A stretch of 64,000 nt of DNA from Bacillota bacterium (GTDB lineage: Bacteria > Bacillota > Clostridia > Lachnospirales > Lachnospiraceae), in contig JAEWAK010000036.1 of NCBI GenBank assembly GCA_023391695.1, positions 48,221-112,220 on the forward strand, in the 5' to 3' direction. The notes under the pieces are model-generated. The model made no database searches and had not been told where the DNA came from. It worked only from the letters and a program-made list of their open reading frames with translations. Position numbers and translations under genes: made by a program. Shown piece after piece: positions 53,008 through 62,133 of this stretch (position 1 is its first letter; the number at the start of each line of letters is the position of its first letter).

Positions 53008-53103
53008 CTTATCGGAAATTGCTTTTCAATTTTCCGATAAAAGGCGGTGCTTTTTCCGCTGTGCATCCGACTATAGGAACTGAATTTTGTTCCTATAGTA
53101 TAA
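53008..53103 (-). repeat. Three-hairpin structured repeat, intact copy on the minus strand
   Basis: On the minus strand: ACTATAGGAAC/GTTCCTATAGT, then CGGATGCA, then GCGG/CCGC, then TTATCGGAAAATT/AATTTCCGATAA. It aligns to 49958-50052 with the same spacings and loops (AAAAGCA) but different stem bases, so the pairing is kept by paired changes. Confidence 0.8.
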
Positions 53104-53256
53104 CAATTATTTACCAATTGTACAAGGATTTCATTATTTTTCTGAAATTAACTGATATCCTGTTAAATAATAATTCTATCATATTAAATAAAATAATGCT
53201 ATAATAAATGGTAAATGAACAGGACAAACGCAGGAATGAATAAAAGGAGCTATTTT

Positions 53257-53973
53257 ATGTACAGTTTTAAAAGCCGTGTCCGCTACAGTGAAGTCGACAA
53301 AGACAAGCAGATGGATATGTATTCCATTATAAATTATTTTCAGGACTGCAGTATCTTCCAATCTGAAGATATTGGTATGGGACTGGCATATTTGGAGAAA
53401 AATAAACGTGTCTGGTTAATGAATGCATGGCAGATTATTGTAAACCGCTTTCCCGTTATGGGAGAGGAAATTACCGTATCTACCTGGGCTTATGATTTTA
53501 ACAGCATGTACGGGTACCGTAATTTTATAATTGAAGATTCCGCCGGCAGGCCCGCAGCGACAGCCAATTCCATATGGGTTTATATGGACACGGCAAGTTA
53601 CCGTCCCGTTAAGGTAACAGAAAAAGATATCCGGGGTTATAATCCGGAGGGAAAATATACTATGGATTATGCACCACGCAAAATAACCATTCCGGAAAAT
53701 ATGACCGTTTTGGAAGGCTTTCCGGTAATCCGTTCCAATATAGACACCAATAATCATGTCAATAACGGACAGTATATAAAAATGGCGGAGGAATTCTTAC
53801 CGGCCGGTTTCCGGATAAAACAAATGAGAGCTGAATATAGGATGTCTGCCGTTTTAGGTGATATTATCGTACCCATGGTATGCAGGGAAGACACTACATA
53901 TACTGTGGTTCTTGCCAATACGGAAGGTAAACCTTTTACAATTATTGAATTCAAACAACCGGAGGGAATGTGA
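53257..53973 (+). CDS. Acyl-ACP thioesterase (FatA-like)
   Basis: 238 residues, two hot-dog folds. The first starts YSFKSRVRYSEVDKDKQM. The catalytic asparagine and histidine are in SNIDTNNHVNNGQYIKMAEE (D-x-N-x-H). It releases fatty acids from acyl carrier protein. The ATG at 53257 has AAGGAG seven bases upstream. The next gene follows by 160 bp on the same strand. Confidence 0.9.
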   Translation: MYSFKSRVRYSEVDKDKQMDMYSIINYFQDCSIFQSEDIGMGLAYLEKNKRVWLMNAWQIIVNRFPVMGEEITVSTWAYDFNSMYGYRNFIIEDSAGRPAATANSIWVYMDTASYRPVKVTEKDIRGYNPEGKYTMDYAPRKITIPENMTVLEGFPVIRSNIDTNNHVNNGQYIKMAEEFLPAGFRIKQMRAEYRMSAVLGDIIVPMVCREDTTYTVVLANTEGKPFTIIEFKQPEGM

Positions 53974-54134
53974 AGAAAAAACATCTTCACAAAGTGAATT
54001 ATAAAACATAATTCTTCCCCAATAACTTGAGATGCCGCCGGTCGGTATCATGTCCTGAAGTGGAAAGTTTGTGCCTGCAAGAATTCGTACAAATTAAAAA
54101 TGCGCAGAAAACATGCGCTGGAACGGAGAAAATT

Positions 54135-55085
54135 ATGATAAAATTAGGAGAAGTACAGACTTTGGAAGTTTTAAAAACAACCGATTTTGGGATCTACCTG
54201 GGTGAACCGGGATACGATGCCGCATCAGAAGAGGCTTCTTATGCAGATCGTGCCGCCCGCCAGGTGAAAGCCCCTTATGCGAACAGGGGAGGCAGGGCAG
54301 GACAGACTTACCATGGCAAGAGTGATCCAGGCAAAATTCTGCTGCCAAAAAACCAGGTACCGGGCGAAATCAAACTCGGAGACCGGTTAGAGGTATTTGT
54401 ATATAAAGATTCCGAAGACCGGCCAATTGCAACAACGGCAATTCCGGAATTAACACTGGGAAAAACTGCACTATTAAGGGTAAAAGAAGTAACTGCCATC
54501 GGCGCATTTTTAGAATGGGGGCTGGCCAAGGATCTATTGCTGCCCTTTAAGGAACAGACTGCCCGGGTTCATACGGGTGAAGATGTACTGGTTTCTCTTT
54601 ATATTGACAAAAGTGAACGTTTATGTGCAACCATGAAGGTTTACGATTATCTGGACTGTAATTCCCCTTATCATAAAAATGACCGGGTCATGGGTATCGT
54701 TTATGAAATTCTTGACAGTTTTGGTGCATTCGTAGCCGTGGATAACCGTTATTGTGCATTAATTCCCACCAAAGAGCTTTACCGCCCCTTAAAAGTAGGT
54801 GACAGCGTTGAAGCAAGGGTTACCCAGGTGAAAGAAGACGGTAAACTGGATTTAAGCATCCGGGAAAAATCCTACATCCAGCTGGATGATGATGCGGAAA
54901 TGATTTTTGTAAAATTACAGGAAGCCGGCGGTTTTTTACCTTTCCATGATAAAACCGATTCGGAAATCATTAAAGCCCAGTTCGGTTTCAGTAAAAATGC
55001 CTTTAAACGTGCAATCGGAAGGCTTATGAAAGAAGGCCGGATCACCATATCGGATACCGGGATTACGGAAATCAGGAATAAGTAA
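54135..55085 (+). CDS. cvfB: CvfB-family S1 RNA-binding protein
   Basis: 316 residues. It has successive S1-like domains (MIKLGEVQTLEVLKTTDFG; ALLRVKEVTAIGAFLEWG; DRVMGIVYEILDSFGAFVAV) and a C-terminal winged-helix region (SKNAFKRAIGRLMKEGRITI). CvfB proteins influence virulence and RNA metabolism in Firmicutes. The first S1-like domain carries an insert with a short Ala/Arg-rich segment (AARQVKAPYANRGGRAG). The ATG has CGGAG upstream. Confidence 0.9.
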   Translation: MIKLGEVQTLEVLKTTDFGIYLGEPGYDAASEEASYADRAARQVKAPYANRGGRAGQTYHGKSDPGKILLPKNQVPGEIKLGDRLEVFVYKDSEDRPIATTAIPELTLGKTALLRVKEVTAIGAFLEWGLAKDLLLPFKEQTARVHTGEDVLVSLYIDKSERLCATMKVYDYLDCNSPYHKNDRVMGIVYEILDSFGAFVAVDNRYCALIPTKELYRPLKVGDSVEARVTQVKEDGKLDLSIREKSYIQLDDDAEMIFVKLQEAGGFLPFHDKTDSEIIKAQFGFSKNAFKRAIGRLMKEGRITISDTGITEIRNK

Positions 55086-55181
55086 TATCGGACTTTAAGC
55101 CCTGTTCCATTAAAAACCGTTATCAAAACACATATTACTGTCAATGGTCAAAGCGGACCTAAAACTCCGGCTGGAACAAGT

Positions 55182-55213
55182 AAGTGCCCCTCTTCGCTAA
55201 GAAGGGGGGACTT
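55182..55213. terminator. Hairpin between convergent cvfB and yvyF genes
   Basis: AAGTGCCCCTCTT pairs with AAGAAGGGGGGACTT with one bulge and a four-base loop. It can serve both transcripts. Confidence 0.6.
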
Positions 55214-55236
55214 AACTTTATGATTACATAGGATAA

Positions 55237-55653
55237 CTATTTGTTATCCAAAAACCGCATCTTGCCGGTCTGATTATCCCTGAAATCCTTTTTCTTTATC
55301 TGAGGTTCTTCATCCTTATAAAGGCTGCCTAAATTATTGGCCAGCTTGTCCTTGCAAGCCTTACAGAACCTTCCGGTTTTGATCATTGCCCCACAGTTTT
55401 CACATTCAATGCCTACCACGGAATCCTCCGAAAATGCCAGTCTCTCTTCCCGGATCCATTTTTGGATCTGCATGGTGGATACGTCATTTTCCTCGGCTAC
55501 CTCCTGCATACCGGCCCCCGGATGGTTGTAAATATATTCTTTTACAACAGCAAATTTATCCTCCAGTGCCCTCATGCACGCGTTACACAGGGGAGGCATT
55601 CCGCTGACATAATTATATAGTTTGCCACAATTTTTACAGTTTCGTACATCCAT
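55237..55653 (-). CDS. yvyF: YvyF-like flagellar operon zinc-ribbon protein
   Basis: About 138 residues. An N-terminal zinc ribbon (NCKNCGKLY...PLCNACM), an HTH-like middle (MQEVAEENDVSTMQIQKWIREE) and a second cysteine pair region (ECENCGAMIKTGRFCKACKD). This is the pattern of the flagellar operon protein YvyF/TIGR03826 family, usually found beside comF, as here. The ATG at 55653 follows AAGGAGG by eight bases. It probably regulates flagellar or competence genes. Confidence 0.83.
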   Translation of the reverse strand: MDVRNCKNCGKLYNYVSGMPPLCNACMRALEDKFAVVKEYIYNHPGAGMQEVAEENDVSTMQIQKWIREERLAFSEDSVVGIECENCGAMIKTGRFCKACKDKLANNLGSLYKDEEPQIKKKDFRDNQTGKMRFLDNK

Positions 55654-55666
55654 ATCTTCATCCTCC

Positions 55667-56389
55667 TTAGAATCCTTTACCAATACATATGCTTAGAAAA
55701 TAAACTTCATCAATACCGTTTTGCAATAATATATTTGTACAGGCTTCAATGGTGCTTCCTGTAGTATAGATATCGTCTATTAACATTACCTTATTAATAT
55801 CCGCCTGAAACCTCAAGCTTTCCTCTTTCGAATAAGTAAATGCCTTTTCTAAGTTTTTTAACCTTTCTTTATCGTTTAATAATTTTTGAGGCAATGTTTT
55901 TTTATCGCGTTGCAAAAGATGGGATAATACCGCTATATTCAGCTTACTGCCAATTCCTCTGGCAAGGATATCGGCCTGGTTATAACCTCGCTGCATTTGC
56001 TTCGTTTTATGAATCGGTATGGGTACCAGTACATCGGGAGCAATCCGCCCTATTTCCGCACCATACCTTTTAGTTATTTCATCAATATAAAAGTCTCTGT
56101 ATTCCTTTCTGCCGTGAAATTTAAAATCGGCTATGGATTTCTTCATGGCAGAGTCATATACCCACAGGGCATAACCTTTTATATAATGGTGATGTTTTGT
56201 CTCACAATCATGGCAGTATTCCTTTTCTTCCGATTCGATCGGTTTACTGCACTTTTTACATCGAGGTTCTTCTATTGGTTTTAATTTTGACTTGCAAGGA
56301 GGACATATCAATTCTCCCCTGGGACTCACGATATCCCCGCAAATTGGACACCTTCTCGGATATATAATATCAATGACCGTCTTTAACAA
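55667..56389 (-). CDS. comFC: ComFC-family phosphoribosyltransferase-like protein
   Basis: 240 residues. An N-terminal zinc-binding cysteine set (RRCPICGDI, ICPPC, RCKKCSKPI, EYCHDCE) is followed by a type I phosphoribosyltransferase domain with the PRPP loop VMLIDDIYTTGSTI. ComFC acts with the ComFA helicase in DNA uptake. The start is a TTG after GGGGGAG. No comFA is in the window. It is 13 bp upstream of yvyF and co-transcribed with it. Confidence 0.9.
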   Translation of the reverse strand: MLKTVIDIIYPRRCPICGDIVSPRGELICPPCKSKLKPIEEPRCKKCSKPIESEEKEYCHDCETKHHHYIKGYALWVYDSAMKKSIADFKFHGRKEYRDFYIDEITKRYGAEIGRIAPDVLVPIPIHKTKQMQRGYNQADILARGIGSKLNIAVLSHLLQRDKKTLPQKLLNDKERLKNLEKAFTYSKEESLRFQADINKVMLIDDIYTTGSTIEACTNILLQNGIDEVYFLSICIGKGF

Positions 56390-56466
56390 ATTTCTCCCCC
56401 TGTTATTCTTATCCCTCTCCCCGGCGCTTGTCTTAATAAGTATTGATATTATACATTCTTAAGCAT

Positions 56467-57378
56467 TTATTTATATAATTTTTCCGGATAAATACCCTGG
56501 TCTATTAATGAGCGGATAGAATTGATCACCATCTGTTTGTCTTCTTTATATGTGACACCGAACCATTTATCCTGTGAGGTAAGTACATGAACGACTGCTT
56601 TTCCTTCCTTAATCAGCCTGCCAACTTCCTCCGGAAGTAAATATTCGGATTTCAGTTCACTGCCATGTTCGTCCAGGAAAGTTACGAAGCCTGTTTTTAA
56701 TTCATTGAGAAGTCCTGGTGTAAATCCCCACATGTTCATGGATACGGAACAGTTTAAATCAATTTTGATTTCCCCTCCTTTGCCGTCAGCTGCTGCGGCA
56801 GAATCCCCTTTTCGTTCAATTTCCCTGGTTTCTACGATATCCACCAGTAATCCGTTCTCATCAACCTGGCATACGCCTCTGGTTACCGTACCATTTTCAC
56901 TTAAGGTGTTGCCTAAAACGAATCCGGCCATACAGTAATCATTGGATGCCTCTGATTTAATATCTGCCAGATAATCATGAACTTTAACAAAGGCTTCCTT
57001 TCCGTAATAATCATCTGCATTAATAACCGCAAAAGGTTCCTTTACCACTCCCATACAGCACAGCACTGCCTGTCCCGTTCCCCAGGGTTTGGTTCTTTCC
57101 GCGGGCTTTTCATAACCTGACGGTAGGTTATCCAGTTCCTGGAATACATATTCCACTTCAATGATTTTAGCTATCCGGTTGCCGATGACTTCTTTGAAAT
57201 CCTGTTCCAGGTCTTTTCTTATTATAAATACCACTTTGTTAAAACCAGCTTCTATGGCATCATAAATGGAATAATCCATTATAATTTCACCACCCGGTCC
57301 TATCGGCTCTAACTGTTTGATTCCGCCATACCTGCTCCCTAATCCTGCTGCCATAATCACTAATGTTGTTTTTTTCAT
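56467..57378 (-). CDS. Sugar-phosphate nucleotidyltransferase-like protein
   Basis: 303 residues of the NTP-transferase fold. The N-terminal loop MAAGLGSRYGGIKQLEPIGP resembles the nucleotide-binding signature, and VINADDYYGKEAF contains the metal-binding aspartate. There is no left-handed beta-helix, so it lacks an acyl- or acetyltransferase part. It probably makes a nucleotide sugar for the cell envelope. It stands alone on the minus strand. Confidence 0.85.
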   Translation of the reverse strand: MKKTTLVIMAAGLGSRYGGIKQLEPIGPGGEIIMDYSIYDAIEAGFNKVVFIIRKDLEQDFKEVIGNRIAKIIEVEYVFQELDNLPSGYEKPAERTKPWGTGQAVLCCMGVVKEPFAVINADDYYGKEAFVKVHDYLADIKSEASNDYCMAGFVLGNTLSENGTVTRGVCQVDENGLLVDIVETREIERKGDSAAAADGKGGEIKIDLNCSVSMNMWGFTPGLLNELKTGFVTFLDEHGSELKSEYLLPEEVGRLIKEGKAVVHVLTSQDKWFGVTYKEDKQMVINSIRSLIDQGIYPEKLYK

Positions 57379-57587
57379 AATTACCTCTCATTCCGAATAT
57401 CATATTCTTAATTTTCTTATTATAATCTATCTTCAGCCATATTGAAATAAGTCATTATGCTTAAATTAAGACTATTCAGCCCCTATTTCCGGCGAACCGC
57501 ATAAGTACGTCCCTCATTTGAATAGAGTTCCCTGTTTATCTTCATTATAATCCAGTTTTCCATTATTTGCACGAGATAATTTTGTCC

Positions 57588-59810
57588 TTATTTTATATAT
57601 AATTCTTTGATCCGTTCGGAAAGGCCGGAGTATCTGCGCTGTTCACTTTCGTTATCAATCATCATCTGGACAATCTCCTGGCTTCCCACTATGGTAACAC
57701 AGTTTTTTGCCCTGGTGACGGCCGTATATAAAAGATTGCGGTTGAGCAGCATCCTGGGCCCCGTCAATAATGGCATAACCACCGCCGGATACTCACTTCC
57801 CTGGGATTTATGGATGGTAATGGCATATGCTAATTCCAGTTCCTCTATTTGGCTGAAGGTGTATTCCACCATTCTGCCTTCATCGAATTCGACGGTTACC
57901 TGTTCGGCGAATAAATTAATTTCCTTAATAATTCCCGTATCTCCGTTAAAAATACCGGTTCCGTTTTCCGTGGTTATTCCGTAACGGCTTTTAATCTCCC
58001 AGGCCAGCTGGTAGTTGTTCTTAATCTGCATTACCTTATCACCTTCCCGGAAAATGCAGTTGTGGTATTCCTTTTCCTTTTTCTCAGGGGCAGGAGGATT
58101 CAGATACTGCTGCAATATCTGGTTTAACCTCTCCACTCCTAATTCTCCTTTTCTCATGGGCGTCAGAATCTGGATATCAAACGAAGTGGCATTTACATAC
58201 TTTGGCATCTTATCCCGCACCAGGGCAATGATGACCTGGATGATTACCATAACATCATTCCTTTTTAAGAGGAAGAAATCCTTGCTTTTATTATCCAGGT
58301 TTATCTGCTCGCCGGCATTGATTTTATGGGCATTGACGATAATATCACTTTCCGTGGCCTGCCTGAAAATCTTAGTCAGCTTCACTATGTTAAAATGATG
58401 GGAATTAATAATGTCCTTAAGTACATTGCCCGGCCCTACGGAAGGAAGCTGGTTTACATCACCGACCAGAATAAGTCTGGTCCCCACCGTTATGGCACGT
58501 AATAAGGCGTGCATTATGCCTATGTCAACCATGGACATCTCATCGATAATAATAACGTCCGATTCCAGTGGATTACCTTCATTTCTCTCAAATACCACTT
58601 TATTGTCCATATCCCCGGACATTTTAGAGATCTCCAGCAAACGGTGGATTGTCCTTGCCTCATAGCCGGTGGTTTCCGTCATTCTCTTGGCTGCCCTTCC
58701 GGTCGGTGCCGCCAGGAGGATGTCCATCCCTTCCGCCTCAAAAAAACGGATAATGGCATTGATAGTAGTTGTTTTACCGGTACCGGGGCCACCGGTGATT
58801 ACCAGAAGCCCGTTCCTTGCGGCCTCAATTACCGCTGTCCGCTGCATTTCATCCAGTTCTATCTGAAATTGTTTTTCCACTGCTTTTAATCTATAGTCAA
58901 TTTCCGTTAAAGGTAAATCATACTTGATATTCAGGTCACAAAGCATTTTAGCCGAGTTTAATTCCAGATAAAATAAGCTGGCTCCGTATATCTGCCTGTT
59001 ACCTTCACTTTCCCGGATCATAAGTTTCTTATCCATTGCCAGGTCCATAATGTGATGCCCTATTCCGCTAACGTCTGTTCCCAGCAGTTGTGCTGTCCTG
59101 GCCGCCAGTACTTCTTCCGGCAGATACACATGGCCTCCCCCGCTGGCCTGAAGCAGGACATATAAAATTCCTGCCTTCATCCGGTAATCGGAATCGGTTC
59201 CGATACCGATCCTGGCTGCAATTTCATCTGCAAGCTTAAACCCGATTCCGTTAATATCTTCCGCAAGTTTATAGGGGTTTTCTTTTACGACCTGATACAT
59301 CTTTGCGCCATACTCTTTGTAAATCTTAACCGCAAGGGAAGTTGTAATGCCAAACTGCTGCAGAAACAGCATGGCTCCCCGCATCTCTTTCTTATCGTCA
59401 AACTGCCTGGCAATTTCCTTTGCCATATTTTCACTGATTCCTTTTATTTCTGCCAGCCTTTCCGGTTCTTCTTCGATAATCCGGAAAGTATCCTTTTTAA
59501 ACTTTCGGACGATTCGGGCGGCCAGGGCATTCCCGATACCTTTAATTGCCCCGGAGCCCAGATATTTCTCCATGGAATTAAGATCTTCCGGTTCCATGAA
59601 TTCATAACTTTGAACCTGGAACTGTTCCCCGTATAATTGATGAGCAGTATAATTTCCGGTGGCACGAATAAATTCTCCCTCACTGATAAACGTAAAGGAA
59701 CCGACACAGGTCATTTCCGCATCATCATTGACCAGGGTTAAAACCGTATAACCGTTTTCCGCATTGCGGAAAACTATTTTATCTACATATCCTTCCAAAA
59801 CTTCAGACAA
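57588..59810 (-). CDS. recD2: RecD2-type DNA helicase
   Basis: About 740 residues, the RecD-like helicase found without RecBC. N-terminal OB-like and helix-hairpin-helix parts (LGSGAIKGIGNALAARIV; NPYKLAEDINGIGFKLADEI) precede the SF1 core: Walker A GGPGTGKTTTINAI, Walker B IIDEMSMVD, QLPSVGPGNVLKD and motif VI TIHKSQGSEYPAVVMPL. It unwinds DNA 5' to 3' in repair. The start is a TTG at 59810 with AAAGGAGG upstream. An unidentified structured RNA candidate precedes it. Confidence 0.93.
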   Translation of the reverse strand: MSEVLEGYVDKIVFRNAENGYTVLTLVNDDAEMTCVGSFTFISEGEFIRATGNYTAHQLYGEQFQVQSYEFMEPEDLNSMEKYLGSGAIKGIGNALAARIVRKFKKDTFRIIEEEPERLAEIKGISENMAKEIARQFDDKKEMRGAMLFLQQFGITTSLAVKIYKEYGAKMYQVVKENPYKLAEDINGIGFKLADEIAARIGIGTDSDYRMKAGILYVLLQASGGGHVYLPEEVLAARTAQLLGTDVSGIGHHIMDLAMDKKLMIRESEGNRQIYGASLFYLELNSAKMLCDLNIKYDLPLTEIDYRLKAVEKQFQIELDEMQRTAVIEAARNGLLVITGGPGTGKTTTINAIIRFFEAEGMDILLAAPTGRAAKRMTETTGYEARTIHRLLEISKMSGDMDNKVVFERNEGNPLESDVIIIDEMSMVDIGIMHALLRAITVGTRLILVGDVNQLPSVGPGNVLKDIINSHHFNIVKLTKIFRQATESDIIVNAHKINAGEQINLDNKSKDFFLLKRNDVMVIIQVIIALVRDKMPKYVNATSFDIQILTPMRKGELGVERLNQILQQYLNPPAPEKKEKEYHNCIFREGDKVMQIKNNYQLAWEIKSRYGITTENGTGIFNGDTGIIKEINLFAEQVTVEFDEGRMVEYTFSQIEELELAYAITIHKSQGSEYPAVVMPLLTGPRMLLNRNLLYTAVTRAKNCVTIVGSQEIVQMMIDNESEQRRYSGLSERIKELYIK

Positions 59811-59860
59811 TTTATTCCCCACCTCCTTTTTCTTATACCGCTGCAAAATAGAATAATAAC

Positions 59861-59970
59861 GCCTAGAATGAACGCCCAAACCCGCTCTCTATTAACAACA
59901 GGAACCATCCCATCTTGGCGGTCCATTGGTTAAATTTCAGGGTTTTGGCCAGTCATATTTCTAGGCGCAA
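59861..59970 (-). ncRNA. Unidentified structured RNA candidate upstream of recD2
   Basis: A closing stem of nine pairs (CGCCTAGAA with TTCTAGGCG) encloses CCAAAACCC with GGGTTTGG and an inner AACCA with TGGTT, about 110 nt in all. No T-run follows, so it is not a terminator. It could be a leader riboswitch-like element or a small RNA. I could not match it to a family I know. Confidence 0.45.
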
Positions 59971-60005
59971 TTTGTTCTTAAATTATAAGGCTTAACTTAT
60001 GTATA

Positions 60006-60347
60006 TTATTTATTTCTTTTCATGGATTCATAAAGCGTTCGGGCAATACCCAAATCTCCGCTTTCCGTAACATCATCCGCATATTCCTGGTACAGCATGT
60101 CACCGAAATAATTCATGTATTCATTATTATCCAAATCACTGGCAGGAACTGTTTTTTTCATTTCTTTAAACAGCTGTTCAACAAAATAGGATTCAAAGCT
60201 TTTGCAGACATCCATTAACTCTTTATCGGTGGAATTATCCAAATCACCGCTTAATTTTGCTTCCAGCTTACCTGCTTTATCAGAGGTATTCAAGGCCGCT
60301 GCCCCGACAGCACCAAATAATGAATCATTACCGATCGCTATGCTCAT
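60006..60347 (-). CDS. flgJ: FlgJ N-terminal-like rod-binding protein
   Basis: 113 residues matching only the rod-capping domain of FlgJ (SFESYFVEQLFKEMKKT; NYFGDMLYQEYADDVTES), without the muramidase domain, as is usual in Firmicutes. It assists rod assembly across the wall. It lies 15 bp after flgG. Confidence 0.85.
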   Translation of the reverse strand: MSIAIGNDSLFGAVGAAALNTSDKAGKLEAKLSGDLDNSTDKELMDVCKSFESYFVEQLFKEMKKTVPASDLDNNEYMNYFGDMLYQEYADDVTESGDLGIARTLYESMKRNK

Positions 60348-60362
60348 ATCCTTACCTCCTTA

Positions 60363-61178
60363 TTACCTGCGTAAATTATTCGCCTGCTGCAGCATTTCAT
60401 CCGCAGCGGTAATGGTCTTTGAATTCATTTCATATGCCCTTTGTGCCACAATAAGATCAACCATTTCATTGACTGCCTGCACATTGGAGCTTTCCACATA
60501 TCCTTTTTTCAGGACACTCTTTGTCAAATTGGCATCCTCAGACTCTAACCTTGCCGTACCGGACGCTGCGGTTTCTTTTAAGATGCTGTCCGAAGTCTTT
60601 TCAAGTCCCGCCGGATTATTAAATTGTACCAGGCTGATCTGGATCCCTATGGGCTGAAGCTGCTCGTTCTCATCCGGGTACATAAGATTGCCATTCTCAT
60701 CAATTTCCAAAGATGCGGTATCTGTATTAGGGTCCAGAACAATGGGAGCCCCCGTCGTATCCAAAAGGGGATAACCTTCGGTTGTAGCCAGGGTAATGCC
60801 GCTTGCACCTACAGAAAGGCCAAATGAGCCGTTTCTGGTATAACCGACACTTCCGTCAGCTGTCTGTACCCTGAAAAAACCACTGCCCTGAATAGCAAAA
60901 TCATAATCATTACCGGTTTCCTGTAAATTTCCCTGTGTGTATTGAGATACAATTGCGGAATTTCTTACCCCGAGTCCGGTTTGCACTCCCAAAGGCTTGT
61001 CCGTTCCGTCACTGTTGGTGGAATTGGCTTGGATTGTCTGATATAACAAGGTTTTGAATTGTGCAGTTTCTTTTTTATATCCAGTTGTATTAATATTGGC
61101 CAAATTGTTGGAAATCGTATCTACGTTGGTCTGCTGTGATACCATACCGGACGCTGCCGTCCATAATGAACGCATCAT
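60363..61178 (-). CDS. flgG: Flagellar distal-rod protein FlgG (FlhP-like)
   Basis: 271 residues. N-terminal rod signature MVSQQTNVDTISNNLANINT and the C-terminal coil AVNEMVDLIVAQRAYEMNSK mark a flagellar rod/hook protein. The length and its position with the paralogue at 61265 after an mreB/mbl gene match the Bacillus mbl-flhO-flhP order. ATGATG start with AAAGGATG. Confidence 0.9.
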   Translation of the reverse strand: MMRSLWTAASGMVSQQTNVDTISNNLANINTTGYKKETAQFKTLLYQTIQANSTNSDGTDKPLGVQTGLGVRNSAIVSQYTQGNLQETGNDYDFAIQGSGFFRVQTADGSVGYTRNGSFGLSVGASGITLATTEGYPLLDTTGAPIVLDPNTDTASLEIDENGNLMYPDENEQLQPIGIQISLVQFNNPAGLEKTSDSILKETAASGTARLESEDANLTKSVLKKGYVESSNVQAVNEMVDLIVAQRAYEMNSKTITAADEMLQQANNLRR

Positions 61179-61264
61179 AGGCTTACATCCTTTCTTTTGT
61201 AATTATTATTAAATCGTGACTGATCAGTCACTGCGGTTCTAACGAACAGCGCTGATTAGTTACA

Positions 61265-62038
61265 TTAAATCTTACCTACCGAATTAGCTGCAAGATCAAG
61301 GGTACCGTCCACTGTCTGGATTACTTTCTGGTTTGCTTCATAAGCTCTGGTAACAGCAATCATGTTAATCATCTCAGAGATTACGTTCACATTGGACTGT
61401 TCGGTATAACCCTGTCTGATGGCTGCAGTTCCCGTGGTTCCATTGGCACCGTCCAATGCCACATACAGGCTGTCGCCCTGCTTTTGAAGGTAATTATAAT
61501 CTTCAAATTCAGTAGTCAGGACCTTATCAATATAAGTCCCGTCCGCATACACGGAGCCGTCCGTATCTATGGTTATATTCGCCGCATCCACCGGAATCGT
61601 GATTTCGCCGCTCTCGCCCATCAGGGAATTTCCAACGGCATCCACAATATTCCCATTCTGATTCATGGTAAACGAACCGTCTCTGGTATATCTAACTACT
61701 TCATTCCCATTGGCATCCGTAGCTGAAACCTGAAAGAATCCTTTTCCTTCAATGGCTAAATCAAACGGATTGCCGGTTTCCTTTAAAGGTCCTTGTCCAT
61801 AATCCGTATATACCTCACCTAATTTAACACCAAGGCTCATGGTACCAATCGGCCTGTCATTATATGCTTCCGATGCATCCTTAATCTTTAAGGTTAGCAG
61901 ATTATCAAAAGATTGGTTGGTAACACTGTCTTTTTTATATCCTACTGTCGCCGCATTGGCCAGATTGTTGGAGATGATATCCAGCCTCTTCTGTTCATTG
62001 GCCATTCCTGTCCATGCCGTATATAGACCTCTTACCAT
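61265..62038 (-). CDS. Flagellar proximal-rod protein FlgF/FlgG-like (FlhO-like)
   Basis: 257 residues. N-terminal signature MANEQKRLDIISNNLANAAT, internal FDLAIEGKGFFQVSA, and C-terminal NVISEMINMIAVTRAYEANQ. It is a paralogue of the gene 86 bp downstream. FlgF versus FlgG cannot be settled from sequence alone. RBS ATAGGAG. Confidence 0.88.
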   Translation of the reverse strand: MVRGLYTAWTGMANEQKRLDIISNNLANAATVGYKKDSVTNQSFDNLLTLKIKDASEAYNDRPIGTMSLGVKLGEVYTDYGQGPLKETGNPFDLAIEGKGFFQVSATDANGNEVVRYTRDGSFTMNQNGNIVDAVGNSLMGESGEITIPVDAANITIDTDGSVYADGTYIDKVLTTEFEDYNYLQKQGDSLYVALDGANGTTGTAAIRQGYTEQSNVNVISEMINMIAVTRAYEANQKVIQTVDGTLDLAANSVGKI

Positions 62039-62133
62039 ACTTTAACTCCTATCTTCCCGTCTTTCGGGTTCAAAAAGATTTAGAAAATTTATGTCATCTA
62101 TCTATCTAAATATAGATCTAGATATTATATCGG

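Noticed and set aside
49868..53103. CRISPR-like repeats
   Set aside because: The copies are few, far apart, in opposite orientations and built of three hairpins; there are no regular spacers.
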